Notes: generated by a model not told the origin, from the letters alone. 64,000 nt of DNA from Chitinophagaceae bacterium (GCA_016719815.1 JADJYK010000015.1:62001-126000), one strand, 5' to 3'. Shown: positions 47,996-57,466, counted from the stretch's first letter. Program-made: numbers and translations.

Positions 47996-49472
47996 ATGAA
48001 AAGATTTTACTCACATTATGTATGGTGGGCATTTGCGGCATTTATCTGAACACCCATGCACAATGCACTTTCGCCAACCCCGGAGTTAAAATCAACGGCA
48101 CACCTTATACTGACCCGGTTACAGGAAAATGTATCATGAACGTCGATCTCTACTTCGATATCCTGCACAACGCTGGTGGAAAATATTTCTGGATACATCT
48201 TTGGCCAACCAGTCAATACCCAAATCATGATTATACACCGGCATCAGACGTTCCAACAACATCAGTAATACCAGGTGGCAATGGAGTTTTGGATAATTCC
48301 ATTGCAACATTTGGCATGTATCATAAGAGCCCGGCCTTGTATATGCTGCCGTCTTTTCCTCCTGATGCCAATGTTCCAAACTTTCAGTACGCAGGTCTTA
48401 CTATATCTGAAGTTGAAGGCGGAGGTATTCTTCGGGTTCGGACAGGTACACTTTAAGCGGACTCAACCTCTCTCTTCCGCTTGGTTGTGATATTTCTCAA
48501 TCGTTTACTGCCGATCTGTGGGAAAGCCAGGCATCAGGAGCACAAACCGTTGCCTGCTATACCAAGGGAATCGTTTTTTATGCAAACGATCCTAAAGTAA
48601 GCGGTTTGCTCTTTTGCCAGATTCCCCGGCAATTCCGTTTTGACATTTCTACTATCATCCAATCTGGGAGCCTCAGTATTGACTACAATGTGTTTATTGA
48701 TAACGGGGATGGCATTTACAATAAAACAACAGACAATATCAATGTACATACGGGCAATGTGGTGCTTGATAATGTCAACGACAGTTACCATTCGCCTGTG
48801 TTGGGATATGAGCCGTATTCTTACACCAAACCCCAATGCGACAGAGCCCTGTGGGTGGTTATTTCCAGCCCCTCTATCCCCAATGAAATTTATGCAAGGA
48901 TTGAAAACAACTGTATCCCATTAGCCGTTAAATTTTTATCCTTCAATGCCACAAGAAAAAGTGATAAAGTCGACTTAGCCTGGACCACTGCGTCAGAAGA
49001 AAACAACAAGGGATTCTTCGTTGAAAGAAAATATGGCAACACAGAATGGGCTAATCTGGGCTATCTGCCATCAGCCGCTTCAAACGGCAACAGTGATGAG
49101 TTAATAAACTATTCTTATATCGATATCAACTCGCTGACCGGCGTATGCCTGTACAGGATTAAACAGGTTTCACTTGACAATAACATCACATACAGCGATG
49201 TAAGAACCGTAAAAGGCGTGGATCAGATTGATAAAGTAATAGTTTTCCCTAACCCTTCTCACAATGGTCAACTGAATATTGTTTTAGACAACATAAACAG
49301 CAGGGCAAATATTAAACTGATTAATATGAATGGCAGTATTGTTAAAGAATGGAATAATGTAACTACCCATCAGCTTAATATCAGTAATCTTGCCTCAGGG
49401 ATATACACTGTCAGAGTTTGGATTAAAGAACTGAACGAAACTGTTTCAGTGAAAGTGATGGTAAATAAATAA
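47996..49472 (+). CDS. Secreted protein with T9SS C-terminal sorting domain (two frameshifts)
   Basis: About 492 residues restored. ATG at 47996; one A restored at 48001-48006 gives the signal peptide MKKILLTLCMVGICGIYLNT (ending HAQC). A second break near 48430 joins GGG-type residues to a frame reading TLSGLNLSLPLGCDISQSF. The middle is a beta-rich exported domain. The region from about residue 320 (SFNATRKSDKVDLAWTTASE, GFFVERKYG) is the fibronectin-like repeat common before sorting domains. The last 80 residues (VIVFPNPSHNGQLNIVL, LASGIYTVRVW, VSVKVMVNK) form a type A T9SS sorting domain, so the protein is probably surface-exposed or secreted. Confidence 0.82.
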
Positions 49473-49513
49473 TTAGAAAAGCTGGCATTTCATAACAGTA
49501 GTGTTAACGCCAT

Positions 49514-49550
49514 GAAGCCGCCTCAATACCTGAGACGGCTTCCTTATTTT
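49514..49550 (+). terminator. Terminator of the T9SS cargo gene
   Basis: 12-bp stem GAAGCCGCCTCA/TGAGACGGCTTC with one mismatch, loop ATACC, then CTTATTTTTT, 42 bases after the stop. Confidence 0.75.
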
Positions 49551-49617
49551 TTCCGGAACCTGTTCAAAAACTCATTTACATTATACTCAACAAAAAATGA
49601 GTTTTCAAACTAACCTG

Positions 49618-50025
49618 TCAATCATTGTTATCAAGATTAAAATGCTGATGATATGCACTGGCTGCAATATGCAGGGCAAAGGCAGCGATGGCTGTATCCT
49701 TCAGTATATTCAATAATGCAAACTGGCGCATTTCTGCAGTGCCGGCATTTCTGAAATTCGGCCAGTGAATAGTGAGAATGAAAAATATGAGTAAAACAAA
49801 AAGGACATAACTTGAAATCTTTACGTACTGGTTGGTAAGATATGAAATGGAAACCAGTATAAATGCCCCTCCAACTATATAAGCCCATTTAATTCCCAAA
49901 GGCAAAAAATCGGGAACATACACAAGAAGATCTTCCGGGTATTTAAAATGGAAAATACCAAAAACAAATAGCACCACAGCCAGTAAATAAATTGCAATCC
50001 TGGAAATAATGTGATAGTGTTTCAT
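49618..50025 (-). CDS. DoxX-like membrane protein
   Basis: About 135 residues with four transmembrane helices: IAIYLLAVVLFVFGIFHF, WAYIVGGAFILVSISYL, YVLFVLLIFFILTI and LKDTAIAAFALHIAAS. The FGIFHFKYPEDLLVYVPDFL segment fits the DoxX-like superfamily. Role unknown. Start taken at MKHYHI (50025); an upstream in-frame extension to 50127 has no support. Confidence 0.75.
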   Translation of the reverse strand: MKHYHIISRIAIYLLAVVLFVFGIFHFKYPEDLLVYVPDFLPLGIKWAYIVGGAFILVSISYLTNQYVKISSYVLFVLLIFFILTIHWPNFRNAGTAEMRQFALLNILKDTAIAAFALHIAASAYHQHFNLDNND

Positions 50026-50133
50026 AACAACGGTTTTGGTTTCGTTTAAAAGGTACAACTTTTTTAAATTAACAAAGTTGACATTCATCAGGTTTCCAAA
50101 CCAACCTGTATGCAGCAAGCCAGGCATAAAAAA

Positions 50134-50156
50134 TCCCCCCGGTATTACCGGAGGGA
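50134..50156 (-). terminator. Terminator of the aconitase gene
   Basis: Stem TCCCCCCGGT with ACCGGAGGGA (one mismatch, three-base loop); read on the minus strand it is followed by ATTTTTT, 28 bases past the aconitase stop. Confidence 0.65.
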
Positions 50157-50183
50157 TGCTTAAATTAATGGGAAGCCACCTTA

Positions 50184-52451
50184 CTAACCTGCAAATTCTT
50201 TTCGTATCAGGTTCAATGCACCACCCTCTTTGAACCAGTTTATCTGCTGCTCATTATAGCTGTGGTTTACATTAATGGTATCGCTGCTGCCATCTTTATG
50301 GTTCAGCACTAATTGCAATTGCTGTCCCGGCGCAAAGCTGGTCAGGCCAATCACATCAACCGTATCATCTTCCTGTATTTTGTTATAATCTTCTTTATCT
50401 GCAAAAGTAATAGCCGGCATTCCCTGCTTTTTCAGGTTGGTTTCGTGTATGCGGGCAAATGATTTTACCATCACCACCCTTACACCGAGGTGCCTTGGCT
50501 CCATAGCGGCATGCTCCCTGGATGAACCTTCACCATAGTTTTCATCGCCCACCACGATGCTTCCCACACCGGCAGCTTTATATGCTCTTTGTGTATTAGG
50601 AACGGTTCCGTATTCACCCGTTAGCTGGTGTTTAACCGAATCCGTTTTTTCATTAAAGAAGTTAACCGCACCAATCAGCATGTTCTTGCTGATGTTGTCT
50701 AAGTGGCCACGGAACTTCAGCCACGGGCCGGCCATGGAGATATGGTCGGTGGTACATTTTCCTTTTGCTTTAATCAGCAGTTTCAGACCTTTCAGGTCGG
50801 TGCCTTCCCATGCTGAGAATGGATAAAGCAACTGAAGACGCTTACTGTCATCCTTTACATCCACCACTACACTGCTTCCGTCTTCGGCAGGTGCCTGGTA
50901 ACCGGCATCCTCCACATCAAAACCTTTCACAGGCAGTTCATCACCACTTGGCGGGTCAAGTTTTACCTGCTCGCCTTTTTCGTTGGTGAGTGTATCGGTG
51001 ATGGGATTGAACGTTAAATCGCCTGCAATTGCCAGGGCTGTAACCAATTCTGGCGAAGCCACAAATGCCAATGTGTTAGGATTACCATCGGCTCTCTTGG
51101 CAAAATTCCTGTTGAAGGAATGAACGATGGTGTTTCTTTCCTGCTTCTCGGCTCCCATACGCTCCCACATACCGATGCAAGGGCCGCAGGCATTGGCAAA
51201 TACTGTTGCACCAATTTTGGAAAAGCTGTCGAGGTAGCCATCTCTTTCAATTGTATATCGTACCAGTTCACTGCCGGGAGTGATGGTGAATTCTGCTTTG
51301 GTTTTTAATCCTTTTTCAGCCACTTGCTTTGCCAGGCTAACGGCACGGCTGATATCTTCGTAAGAAGAGTTGGTACAGCTGCCTATCAATCCTACTTCTA
51401 CTTTGGTGGGCCAATTGTTGGCGGCAGCAGCTTCTTTCATTTTACTGATTGGTGTTGCCAGATCGGGAGTGAACGGACCATTCAGGTGCGGTTCCAGTTC
51501 GCTCAGGTTTATTTCAATTACCTGGTCGAAATATTTTTCGGGGTTGGCATATACATCGGCATCGCCGGTAAGGTATTCTTTTACTTTATCTGCTGCTTCG
51601 GCCACTGCTGCCCTTCCGGTTGCTTTGAGGTAGCGGCTCATGCTTTCGTCATAACCGAAGGTTGATGTGGTGGCTCCTATTTCAGCACCCATATTACAAA
51701 CTGTTCCTTTTCCGGTTGCACTCATACTGTCTGCGCCTTCGCCAAAGTATTCTACAATGGCATTGGTGCCGCCTTTCACCGTTAGGATACCGGCCACTTT
51801 GAGGATAACATCTTTCGGGGCTGTCCAGCCGCTTAGTTTGCCCGTCAGTTTTACACCAATGAGTTTGGGCATCAGCAACTCCCAGCTAAGGCCGGCCATT
51901 ACATCGCAGGCATCGGCACCGCCCACACCAATGGCAATCATGCCAAGGCCACCGGCATTTACAGTGTGAGAGTCGGTTCCAATCATCATACCACCGGGAA
52001 AAGCATAGTTTTCCAGCACTACCTGGTGAATGATGCCGGCACCGGGTTTCCAGAAACCAATGCCGTACTTGTTGGAGATAGAGGAAAGGAAATTGTAAAC
52101 CTCTTCATTTTCGGTAACAGCCTTTTGCAGGTCGGCTTTGCCTTCATTCTTGGCAACAATCAGGTGGTCGCAATGCACTGTAGACGGAACGGCCACTTTC
52201 TTACGGCCGGTGGTATCAAACTGGAGCAGGGCCATTTGTGCGGTGGCATCCTGCATGGCTACACGGTCGGGGGCAAAATCCACATAATCTTTTCCTCTTT
52301 TGAAATCTTTTATTTCCACACCGCTCCACAGGTGAGAGTACAGAATTTTTTCAGCCAGGGTAAGCGGACGGCCCAGTGCTTTGCGGGCAGCATCTACTTT
52401 GGCAGGCAGTTCGTCATACGTTTTTTTGATGAGATCGAGGTCGAAAACCAT
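50184..52451 (-). CDS. Aconitate hydratase
   Basis: TCA-cycle enzyme converting citrate to isocitrate through a [4Fe-4S] cluster. 755 residues, full length, intact frame. Cluster cysteines are visible in VGLIGSCTNSSYEDISRA and in ANACGPCIGMWERMG. Also present are TVHCDHLIVAKNEG, MIGTDSHTVNAGGLGMIAIG, and the C-terminal swivel domain with GEGSSREHAAMEPRHLG. The sequence is of the mitochondrial-type bacteroidal aconitase rather than AcnB. It is the last clearly core metabolic gene before the accessory region. Confidence 0.96.
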   Translation of the reverse strand: MVFDLDLIKKTYDELPAKVDAARKALGRPLTLAEKILYSHLWSGVEIKDFKRGKDYVDFAPDRVAMQDATAQMALLQFDTTGRKKVAVPSTVHCDHLIVAKNEGKADLQKAVTENEEVYNFLSSISNKYGIGFWKPGAGIIHQVVLENYAFPGGMMIGTDSHTVNAGGLGMIAIGVGGADACDVMAGLSWELLMPKLIGVKLTGKLSGWTAPKDVILKVAGILTVKGGTNAIVEYFGEGADSMSATGKGTVCNMGAEIGATTSTFGYDESMSRYLKATGRAAVAEAADKVKEYLTGDADVYANPEKYFDQVIEINLSELEPHLNGPFTPDLATPISKMKEAAAANNWPTKVEVGLIGSCTNSSYEDISRAVSLAKQVAEKGLKTKAEFTITPGSELVRYTIERDGYLDSFSKIGATVFANACGPCIGMWERMGAEKQERNTIVHSFNRNFAKRADGNPNTLAFVASPELVTALAIAGDLTFNPITDTLTNEKGEQVKLDPPSGDELPVKGFDVEDAGYQAPAEDGSSVVVDVKDDSKRLQLLYPFSAWEGTDLKGLKLLIKAKGKCTTDHISMAGPWLKFRGHLDNISKNMLIGAVNFFNEKTDSVKHQLTGEYGTVPNTQRAYKAAGVGSIVVGDENYGEGSSREHAAMEPRHLGVRVVMVKSFARIHETNLKKQGMPAITFADKEDYNKIQEDDTVDVIGLTSFAPGQQLQLVLNHKDGSSDTINVNHSYNEQQINWFKEGGALNLIRKEFAG

Positions 52452-52563
52452 GATGAGTATGTTTTGTTGATTTATACTGTTAAAAGCAGTGCAAAAGTAC
52501 GAAAATCACTGGTGTGAATAACCTGGAATTGGCGGGTACAGCCAAAAACTCTAAATTAGTGCT

Positions 52564-52785
52564 ATGAACAAATTCAAAAGCTTTGTTGAATGGAATGCCT
52601 TTGGCGTTTGTTCCTCCATTGGCGACAAGCTGGGTATTGCCACCAGCACCATCCGGCGGTATTTTATTTATGCTTCGTTGCTTACGCTGGGCTCTCCGAT
52701 TGTTTTGTACATGGTACTGGCTTTCTTCCGGAATGTGAAGAAGTACATCTGCCAGGCGAAGCGAAATCCCTGGTATTATTTGTAG
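52564..52785 (+). CDS. PspC-domain protein, 73 aa
   Basis: Short PspC-family membrane protein: FKSFVEWNAFGVCSSIGDKL followed by GIATSTIRRYFIYASLLTLG and a membrane helix (PIVLYMVLAFF). Bacteroidota commonly carry this short stand-alone version. It starts 112 bases from the divergent aconitase gene. Role unknown beyond possible envelope stress. Confidence 0.82.
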   Translation: MNKFKSFVEWNAFGVCSSIGDKLGIATSTIRRYFIYASLLTLGSPIVLYMVLAFFRNVKKYICQAKRNPWYYL

Positions 52786-52903
52786 GGGGTTAGCGGGTGC
52801 TGACCGGTTTTGAAAGGGCTGCCGTTTGTTACGGCAGGCGCAATGTCCTGCTTTGCATTTTTCTTTCCTTACTTTTTTTCGGGCCGCCGCCACGGTTAAA
52901 ACA

Positions 52904-53143
52904 GTTAACGATTAAGTTAGTCCTACTAACAATCCAGTGAGTGATACTAACAGTTTTGTTGGCAACCCTAACGATCTATTAACTGCCACTAACGATTTAG
53001 TTATTGATAGAAACGAATAATTTAGTGACACTAACTGCCCAGACAGCTACACTAACGACCCGGTTGGTAACACTAACGATTTGGTGAGAGACAGTATGGT
53101 TCCGGAGGCTGACAGAATCGGTTTCGATGATGATTATGAGTGA
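52904..53143 (+). pseudogene. Eroded heptapeptide-repeat coding region
   Basis: The plus-strand frame through the 21-bp repeats reads successive heptads of the type T-N-D-L-V-x-D (for example TNNPVSD, TNSFVGN, TNDLVID, TNDPVGN, TNDLVRD) and ends EADRIGFDDDYE with a TGA at 53141-53143. Two TAA codons, at 52913-52915 and 53018-53020, interrupt it, and no start codon is evident upstream. It looks like a decayed or error-damaged end of a repeat protein. Confidence 0.4.
52905..53093 (+). repeat. 21-bp degenerate tandem repeat, nine units
   Basis: Nine consecutive units of exactly 21 bases start at 52905, 52926, 52947, 52968, 52989, 53010, 53031, 53052 and 53073. Most begin CTAACGATTTRGT or close to it; the best conserved part is the first seven bases. 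No base is gained or lost across 189 bases. Confidence 0.8.
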
Positions 53144-53247
53144 GTTAGGCAGAAAATGGTGAAAATGGGCCGAAAAGGGGTGAATAGTGAATGGAAAGTA
53201 GAAAATTGAAAATGGGGTAAGGCCTGTATGCGCCTTGCGAAATAAAA

Positions 53248-53265
53248 TACCGTAGTTGTACGGTA
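53248..53265. promoter_or_regulatory. Perfect inverted repeat upstream of the recombinase gene
   Basis: TACCGTA-GTTG-TACGGTA, 7-bp arms with a four-base centre, about 140 bases before the recombinase ATG. Possible operator or core-type site; no direct evidence. Confidence 0.3.
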
Positions 53266-53406
53266 GTTAATATTGAGGATGGTTGATAAATTGCATGTGT
53301 ATAATGGTTCAGTTATGGAGCTTATAAAGGCATTGTGTGATTGAGGTGGCGAAGCTGTGGCCAAAAAAATTTATCTGATTACAAACCTTTTCAGTTAGAA
53401 AAAACT

Positions 53407-54628
53407 ATGACGAACGTGGTATTAAAACCCCTGCTGCACCGGGGAATGGAATGTATCGGTATTTTTTTTGAAATACAACTTAAGATAAACGGGGCGCTGC
53501 GAAAAACGGGTGTATGCAGATTTAGCAATACGCATAAGTGCTGGTATGCCCTTAATACGAAAGAGAACTACAACAAGGTACATAATGCCATAAAAGAGCT
53601 GGCTGTTATTGATAATACTGCTTTGTATCAATTTCTGGCAGAAAAGAAAAAGGTTGTTAATGCAGCAAGACCGATTAACCACTTACCCATTAAGCAAAAA
53701 GAAAGCTTACCAGTAAAAAGGCAACACTGGTTAAATACCGTGAAACAGCCTGTACTGGCAGGAAGCGGAAAAATATATGCTATAAATGCCCATGTACTGC
53801 CGGCTATGGAACAGTACCTGCGGTTGAAAGCATACAGTGCCAGCACCCGTAAAACCTATCTGAGCGAAATGACCCAGTTGTTGCTTACATTAAAAAATAT
53901 ACCGGCTGATGAACTTACGGCATCACACCTGAAAAGATATTTTGTCTATTGCTTTGAAAAACTGGGGCTGAAAGAGAACACCCTGCACAGCCGGATAAAC
54001 AGTTTAAAGTTTTATTACGAACAGGTGCTTAGAAGGGAAAAATTCTTTTGGGAAATACCAAGGCCTAAAAGCCCATATTAACTCCCGTTTTTTTAACCAG
54101 GACGAGGTAACGTCCATCATAAAAGCGGCCGACAACATCAAGCATAAAACGATGCTCATGCTTGGTTATGCAACCGGTATGCGGGTAAGCGAAATTGTAA
54201 AGCTAAAAGTTGAGAACATTGACAGCCAGCGGATGTGTGTGCATGTGGAACAGGCAAAGGGCAAGAAGGACAGGATTGTAAGACTAAGCCCTTTATTACT
54301 TGTTATGTTGCGTGAATACTGGAAAACATCAGGGTTATCGAAAAAGGGATTTTTGTTTCCCGGGCAATCGAAAGATGAGGCGTACAGTACACGGAGTCTT
54401 CAGTTGGTATTAGCAGCCGCCAAGGAAAAAGCCGGGGTAATGAAGCCGGGAAGTGTACATGCTTTACGGCACAGTTTTGCCACACATCTGCTGGATAAAG
54501 GAACCGATGTTACGATGATAATGAAACTGCTGGGTCACAACAGTATTAAGACCACTATGCGTTACCTGCATGTAACCAACCGTGACCTGTTGCATGTGAT
54601 GAGCCCGTTGGATGATTTATCTTTTTAG
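53407..54628 (+). CDS. Tyrosine recombinase/integrase (frameshifted)
   Basis: About 408 residues restored. An N-terminal 120-residue arm-type domain (GIFFEIQLKINGALRKTGVC, KCWYALNTKENYNKVHNA) is followed by a SAM-like core-binding domain (YLRLKAYSASTRKTYLSEM, HLKRYFVYCFEKLG). The catalytic domain starts after two breaks at 54067-54095: Arg in GYATGMRVSEIVKLKV, Lys in QAKGKKDRIVRL, His-x-x-Arg in HALRHSFATHLLDKG, His in LLGHNSIKTTMRYLH with the nucleophile Tyr. Longer than XerC/D and beside accessory DNA, so it is the probable integrase of the island. Confidence 0.85.
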
Positions 54629-54689
54629 TGAGTTAAGAATATTATGTGCCGGTACATATTAAAAAAATAAATAAGTTTCATTTACGAAA

Positions 54690-55262
54690 CTATTTTACGG
54701 AAAACAATTTTTTTAACCTGTGCCCAGCCATTCCGCTTCCAGTCGTGGCATACCCCAGCATTTCATTTACCTGCTTATTTGTAAATCCACCTTTTACTTT
54801 TTCGTCATAAAAATATTGTCTCAATTCTTCATTCGTTCCTAAATCGTTTGAACTTGAAAAAACCAATATATCTTCGTGGTTTTTAAGTGGCATATACTTA
54901 GCAGATAAAAAGTTACTTCACTTTCTTTTTGCCAAATCCAACTATAACAAAACCAACTTAAATTACTTGCTACCAAATACAGTTGAAAAGGTTGCGAAGC
55001 TGTTAATACAATACTTCCTTTTGGGCTTATTGCGTTTGTATTGCTTCCATAATTCAGGGCAACGGTATCAATGTATCCCAACTACAACCGGTTGTGCCAT
55101 AAGGCAACTCACTAAGTATCATATCAACAACTTATCTGCAATCTTATCCATTTCCACAAGACAATCACCCTGATAGAATGTACTGCGGCTAACACTGCAT
55201 TGCTGCAATGCTGGCTGAAGTGCATCACTCATCTTTTCGTTTTCAAATAAATCTTTCTGCAT
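54690..55262 (-). CDS. DNA methylase N-4/N-6 family, heavily frameshifted
   Basis: About 190 residues if restored. From the ATG at 55262 the first frame reads MQKDLFENEKMSDALQPALQ, then STFYQGDCLVEMDKIADK. The next frames give VDMILSELPYGTTGCSWDT, a motif IV of the D-L-P-Y-G-T-T type (here E-L-P-Y), then PKGSIVLTASQPFQLYLV and WIWQKESEVTFYL. The last frame gives MPLKNHEDILVFSS and the C-terminal GSGMAGHRL. Order and content match small phage-type DNA methylases. At least four breaks in 570 bases make it either a decayed gene or a badly read one. It faces away from the following operon. Confidence 0.65.
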
Positions 55263-55379
55263 GTTCTCAACTTTTGTTTTTCAATTTCCAGCACTGACAG
55301 CAATGCTTCAACGTTGTACAACACCTATTGAACATCCTACACAATACAATCATCCAAGACTTTGCCGACACGACCCTAC

Positions 55380-55451
55380 GCTATTTTTAGCACATTGCAA
55401 GGCACACAAAACCCCGACACAAAGCCCACCTTGCAAAGAGCTAAAAATGCC
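55380..55451. repeat. Long imperfect palindrome
   Basis: Left arm 55380-55402 (GCTATTTTTAGC, ACATTGCAAGG) pairs with the right arm 55429-55450 (CCTTGCAA, AGAGCTAAAAATG) with about 20 of 22 positions complementary and a 26-base loop. It would fold into a long hairpin in single strands, recalling recombination sites such as attC, or a bidirectional terminator. The direct repeat TTGCAAGGCACACAAAAC starts in its left arm. Confidence 0.7.
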
Positions 55452-55586
55452 AACGCACAGCCCACCCACCCCGGCTGACGAATATCTATCATCATCAGCA
55501 ATGTACTTCAGCAATAAATCATTACTGGACACCAAGCCCACCCACCACCCCACTCTAAAAAATGAATGAGTGTCTTCTCCAAAGCT

Positions 55587-55619
55587 TTGACAAAGTCGGC
55601 TGTCAGTATCTTATCTTTG
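55587..55619 (+). promoter_or_regulatory. Promoter of the methyltransferase operon
   Basis: TTG (55587-55589) and TATCTTTG (55612-55619) match the Bacteroidota -33/-7 consensus with a slightly long 22-base spacer, 32 bases before the first ATG at 55652. Confidence 0.5.
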
Positions 55620-55651
55620 ACTTAAATAGAAACTTTTTACTTATAATTTGA

Positions 55652-56566
55652 ATGAAACAAAAACAGACTTACAAAACGAAAGAAGAAAATAAGAAAATAA
55701 GAGTAGTTGACTTATTTGCAGGATGTGGTGGATTATCTTTGGGATTTGAAAGAAAGGATTTAATATTGTTGCTGCTTTTGACAATTGGGAACCTGCAATT
55801 CAAACCTACAAATGAATTTTAAACATCCAATTTTTAAAAAGACCTCAGTGAAACTTCTGATCGGCAGATATAATTGCTAAAACCAAATGTAATTATTGGC
55901 GGACCACCTTGTCAAGATTTTTCCAGTGCAGGACATCGTAACGAGAAATTGGGAAGAGCAGACTTAACGATTTCCTTTTCGGAGATTATTGCAAAAGTTC
56001 AACCCAAATATTTTGTAATGGAAAATGTTCCTAGAATTCAAAAGAGCAAAATTCTAGATGGATTATTAAAAATTTAAAAAATTAGGTTACGGTTTAACAA
56101 TGACTGTTTTAGATGCAAGTAGTTGCGGAGTTCCTCAAATTAGAAAAAGATTTGTCCTCATTGGAGAAATGAACGGGAAGGATGATTTTCTATTAGATCA
56201 ACTGACCTCAAATCTTAGCTAAAAAACAAATTACTTCTCTGATCACTTTGGTAAATCACTTGGTTTTGAATATTATTTCAGAGTTCCAGGTCATACAGTC
56301 GGAGAGGTATATTTAGCATCTATGAACCATCAATGACAATAGAGGGTGTTGACAGACCTGTTCCAAAGGTTATACAGGTCATTCAGCTGACCCTATTCCA
56401 TTGAATAAATCAATCAGAACACTTACATATAGAGAACGAAGTCTCATTCCAAACCTTTCAAAAAACTTTATCTTGAAGGTTCAAAAACAACCTTAACCAA
56501 TTAATTGGAAATGCTGTTCCTGTTAAATTAGCTCAATATATTGCAATTCAATTAAAAACACATTGA
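55652..56566 (+). CDS. DNA cytosine-C5 methyltransferase M1 (multiple frameshifts)
   Basis: About 315 residues restored. Motif I VVDLFAGCGGLSLGFE, FDNWEPAIQTYKMNF after the first breaks, motif IV with the catalytic Cys in IIGGPPCQDFSSAGHR, motif VI FVMENVPRI, motif VIII CGVPQIRKRFVLIG, then target-recognition residues, TYRERSLIQTFP, and motif X QLIGNAVPVKLAQYIA. All m5C motifs are present; breaks occur roughly every 100-150 bases. The next methyltransferase starts seven bases after the stop. Together they suggest an asymmetric recognition site with one enzyme per strand (inference). Confidence 0.87.
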
Positions 56567-56572
56567 AAATAA

Positions 56573-57463
56573 ATGAAAAAAATTAAATTGATAGACCTAT
56601 TTTCTGGTTGTGGTGGAATGTCACTAGGATTTCAAAATGCAGGTTTTGAAATTGTATCTGCATATGATAATTGGCAACCTGCTGTTGAAGTTTATGGAAG
56701 AAATTTTAAACACCCAATTCTTAAAAAGATTTATCAGATTTATCCATAATAAAAGAACTTAAATCATTAAAGCCTGATATTATTATTGGGGCCCCCCTTG
56801 TCAAGATTTCTCAATTGCTGGTAATAGAAATTTTAACGGCCATAGAGCAAATCTTACTTTAGTCTACAGTAAGATCATTACCAACATTCTTCCTAAATGG
56901 TTTGTGATGGAGAATGTTTACAATATTGAAAAGTCACCATAATTGATGATGTTCTAAAGAATTTTAAGAAAGCCGGTTATGGAATTACAAAAGGATTTTC
57001 GATGCAAGCCTAATGGGTGTTCCTCAAACACGAAAGCGATATTTTGTAATCGGCAAACTAAATAGTAAAGATGATTTTCTAAAAGACAACTTGAAAATAG
57101 TTTGAGTAAAAAAGAATGACAGTAAAAGATTATTTAGGAGACTCGCTAAAGACTGAGTTTTATTACATGCATCCAAGAAGTTACAATCGAAGAGCAATTT
57201 TTTCGATTGAAGAACCAAGTTCAACTATACGAGGAGTAAATCGTCCAATACCTGAAACTTACACTCCTCATGCTGCTGACAAGTCAAAGAATATTAAGAA
57301 GGTTCGTCCATTAACAAGCAAGGAACGGAGTTACATTCAAACCTTCCCTAATGAATTTGAATTTTCAGGAACAAAATCTGCGATTGAACAAATGATAGGT
57401 AATGCCGTTCCAGTAAAAATGGCTGAGTTTATTGCAAGGCATATTTATTCAAACTTTAATTAA
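56573..57463 (+). CDS. DNA cytosine-C5 methyltransferase M2 (frameshifted)
   Basis: About 305 residues restored; paralogue of M1. Motif I IDLFSGCGGMSLGFQNAG, YDNWQPAVEVYGRNFKHP, motif IV with PPCQDFS (around 56800), motif VI FVMENVYNIEK, motif VIII MGVPQTRKRYFVIG, a target-recognition segment (FYYMHPRSYNRRAIFSIEEP), RPLTSKERSYIQTFP and motif X QMIGNAVPVKMAEFIARH. The last 115 codons are one clean frame; earlier breaks lie near 56725, 56795, 56940, 56990 and 57100. The following gene begins four bases after the stop. Confidence 0.88.
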
Positions 57464-57466
57464 GCA

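Larger units (their letters stand above)
52786..53406. other. Gene-poor junction between core and accessory DNA
   Basis: About 620 bases between PspC and the tyrosine recombinase. Left part: nine 21-bp repeats (52905-53093). Right part: A+G-rich filler and a short perfect inverted repeat at 53248-53265. No intact gene. Confidence 0.6.
55263..55651. other. Cassette-left boundary region
   Basis: About 390 gene-free bases between the orphan methylase and the methyltransferase operon. It contains a long imperfect palindrome (55380-55451), one copy of the direct repeat shared with 63231-63254, and C-rich GCCCACCCACC motifs repeated near 55462 and 55541. The far right holds the operon promoter. 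Two short open frames here are low-complexity shadows. Confidence 0.6.

Noticed and set aside
52905..53093. CRISPR array
   Set aside because: The 21-bp units follow each other without spacers and are degenerate; no cas genes are present.
55261..55569. 102-codon plus-strand ORF over the palindrome region
   Set aside because: His/Pro/Thr-rich translation of a repeat-containing non-coding strip; the opposite frame is also open by chance.
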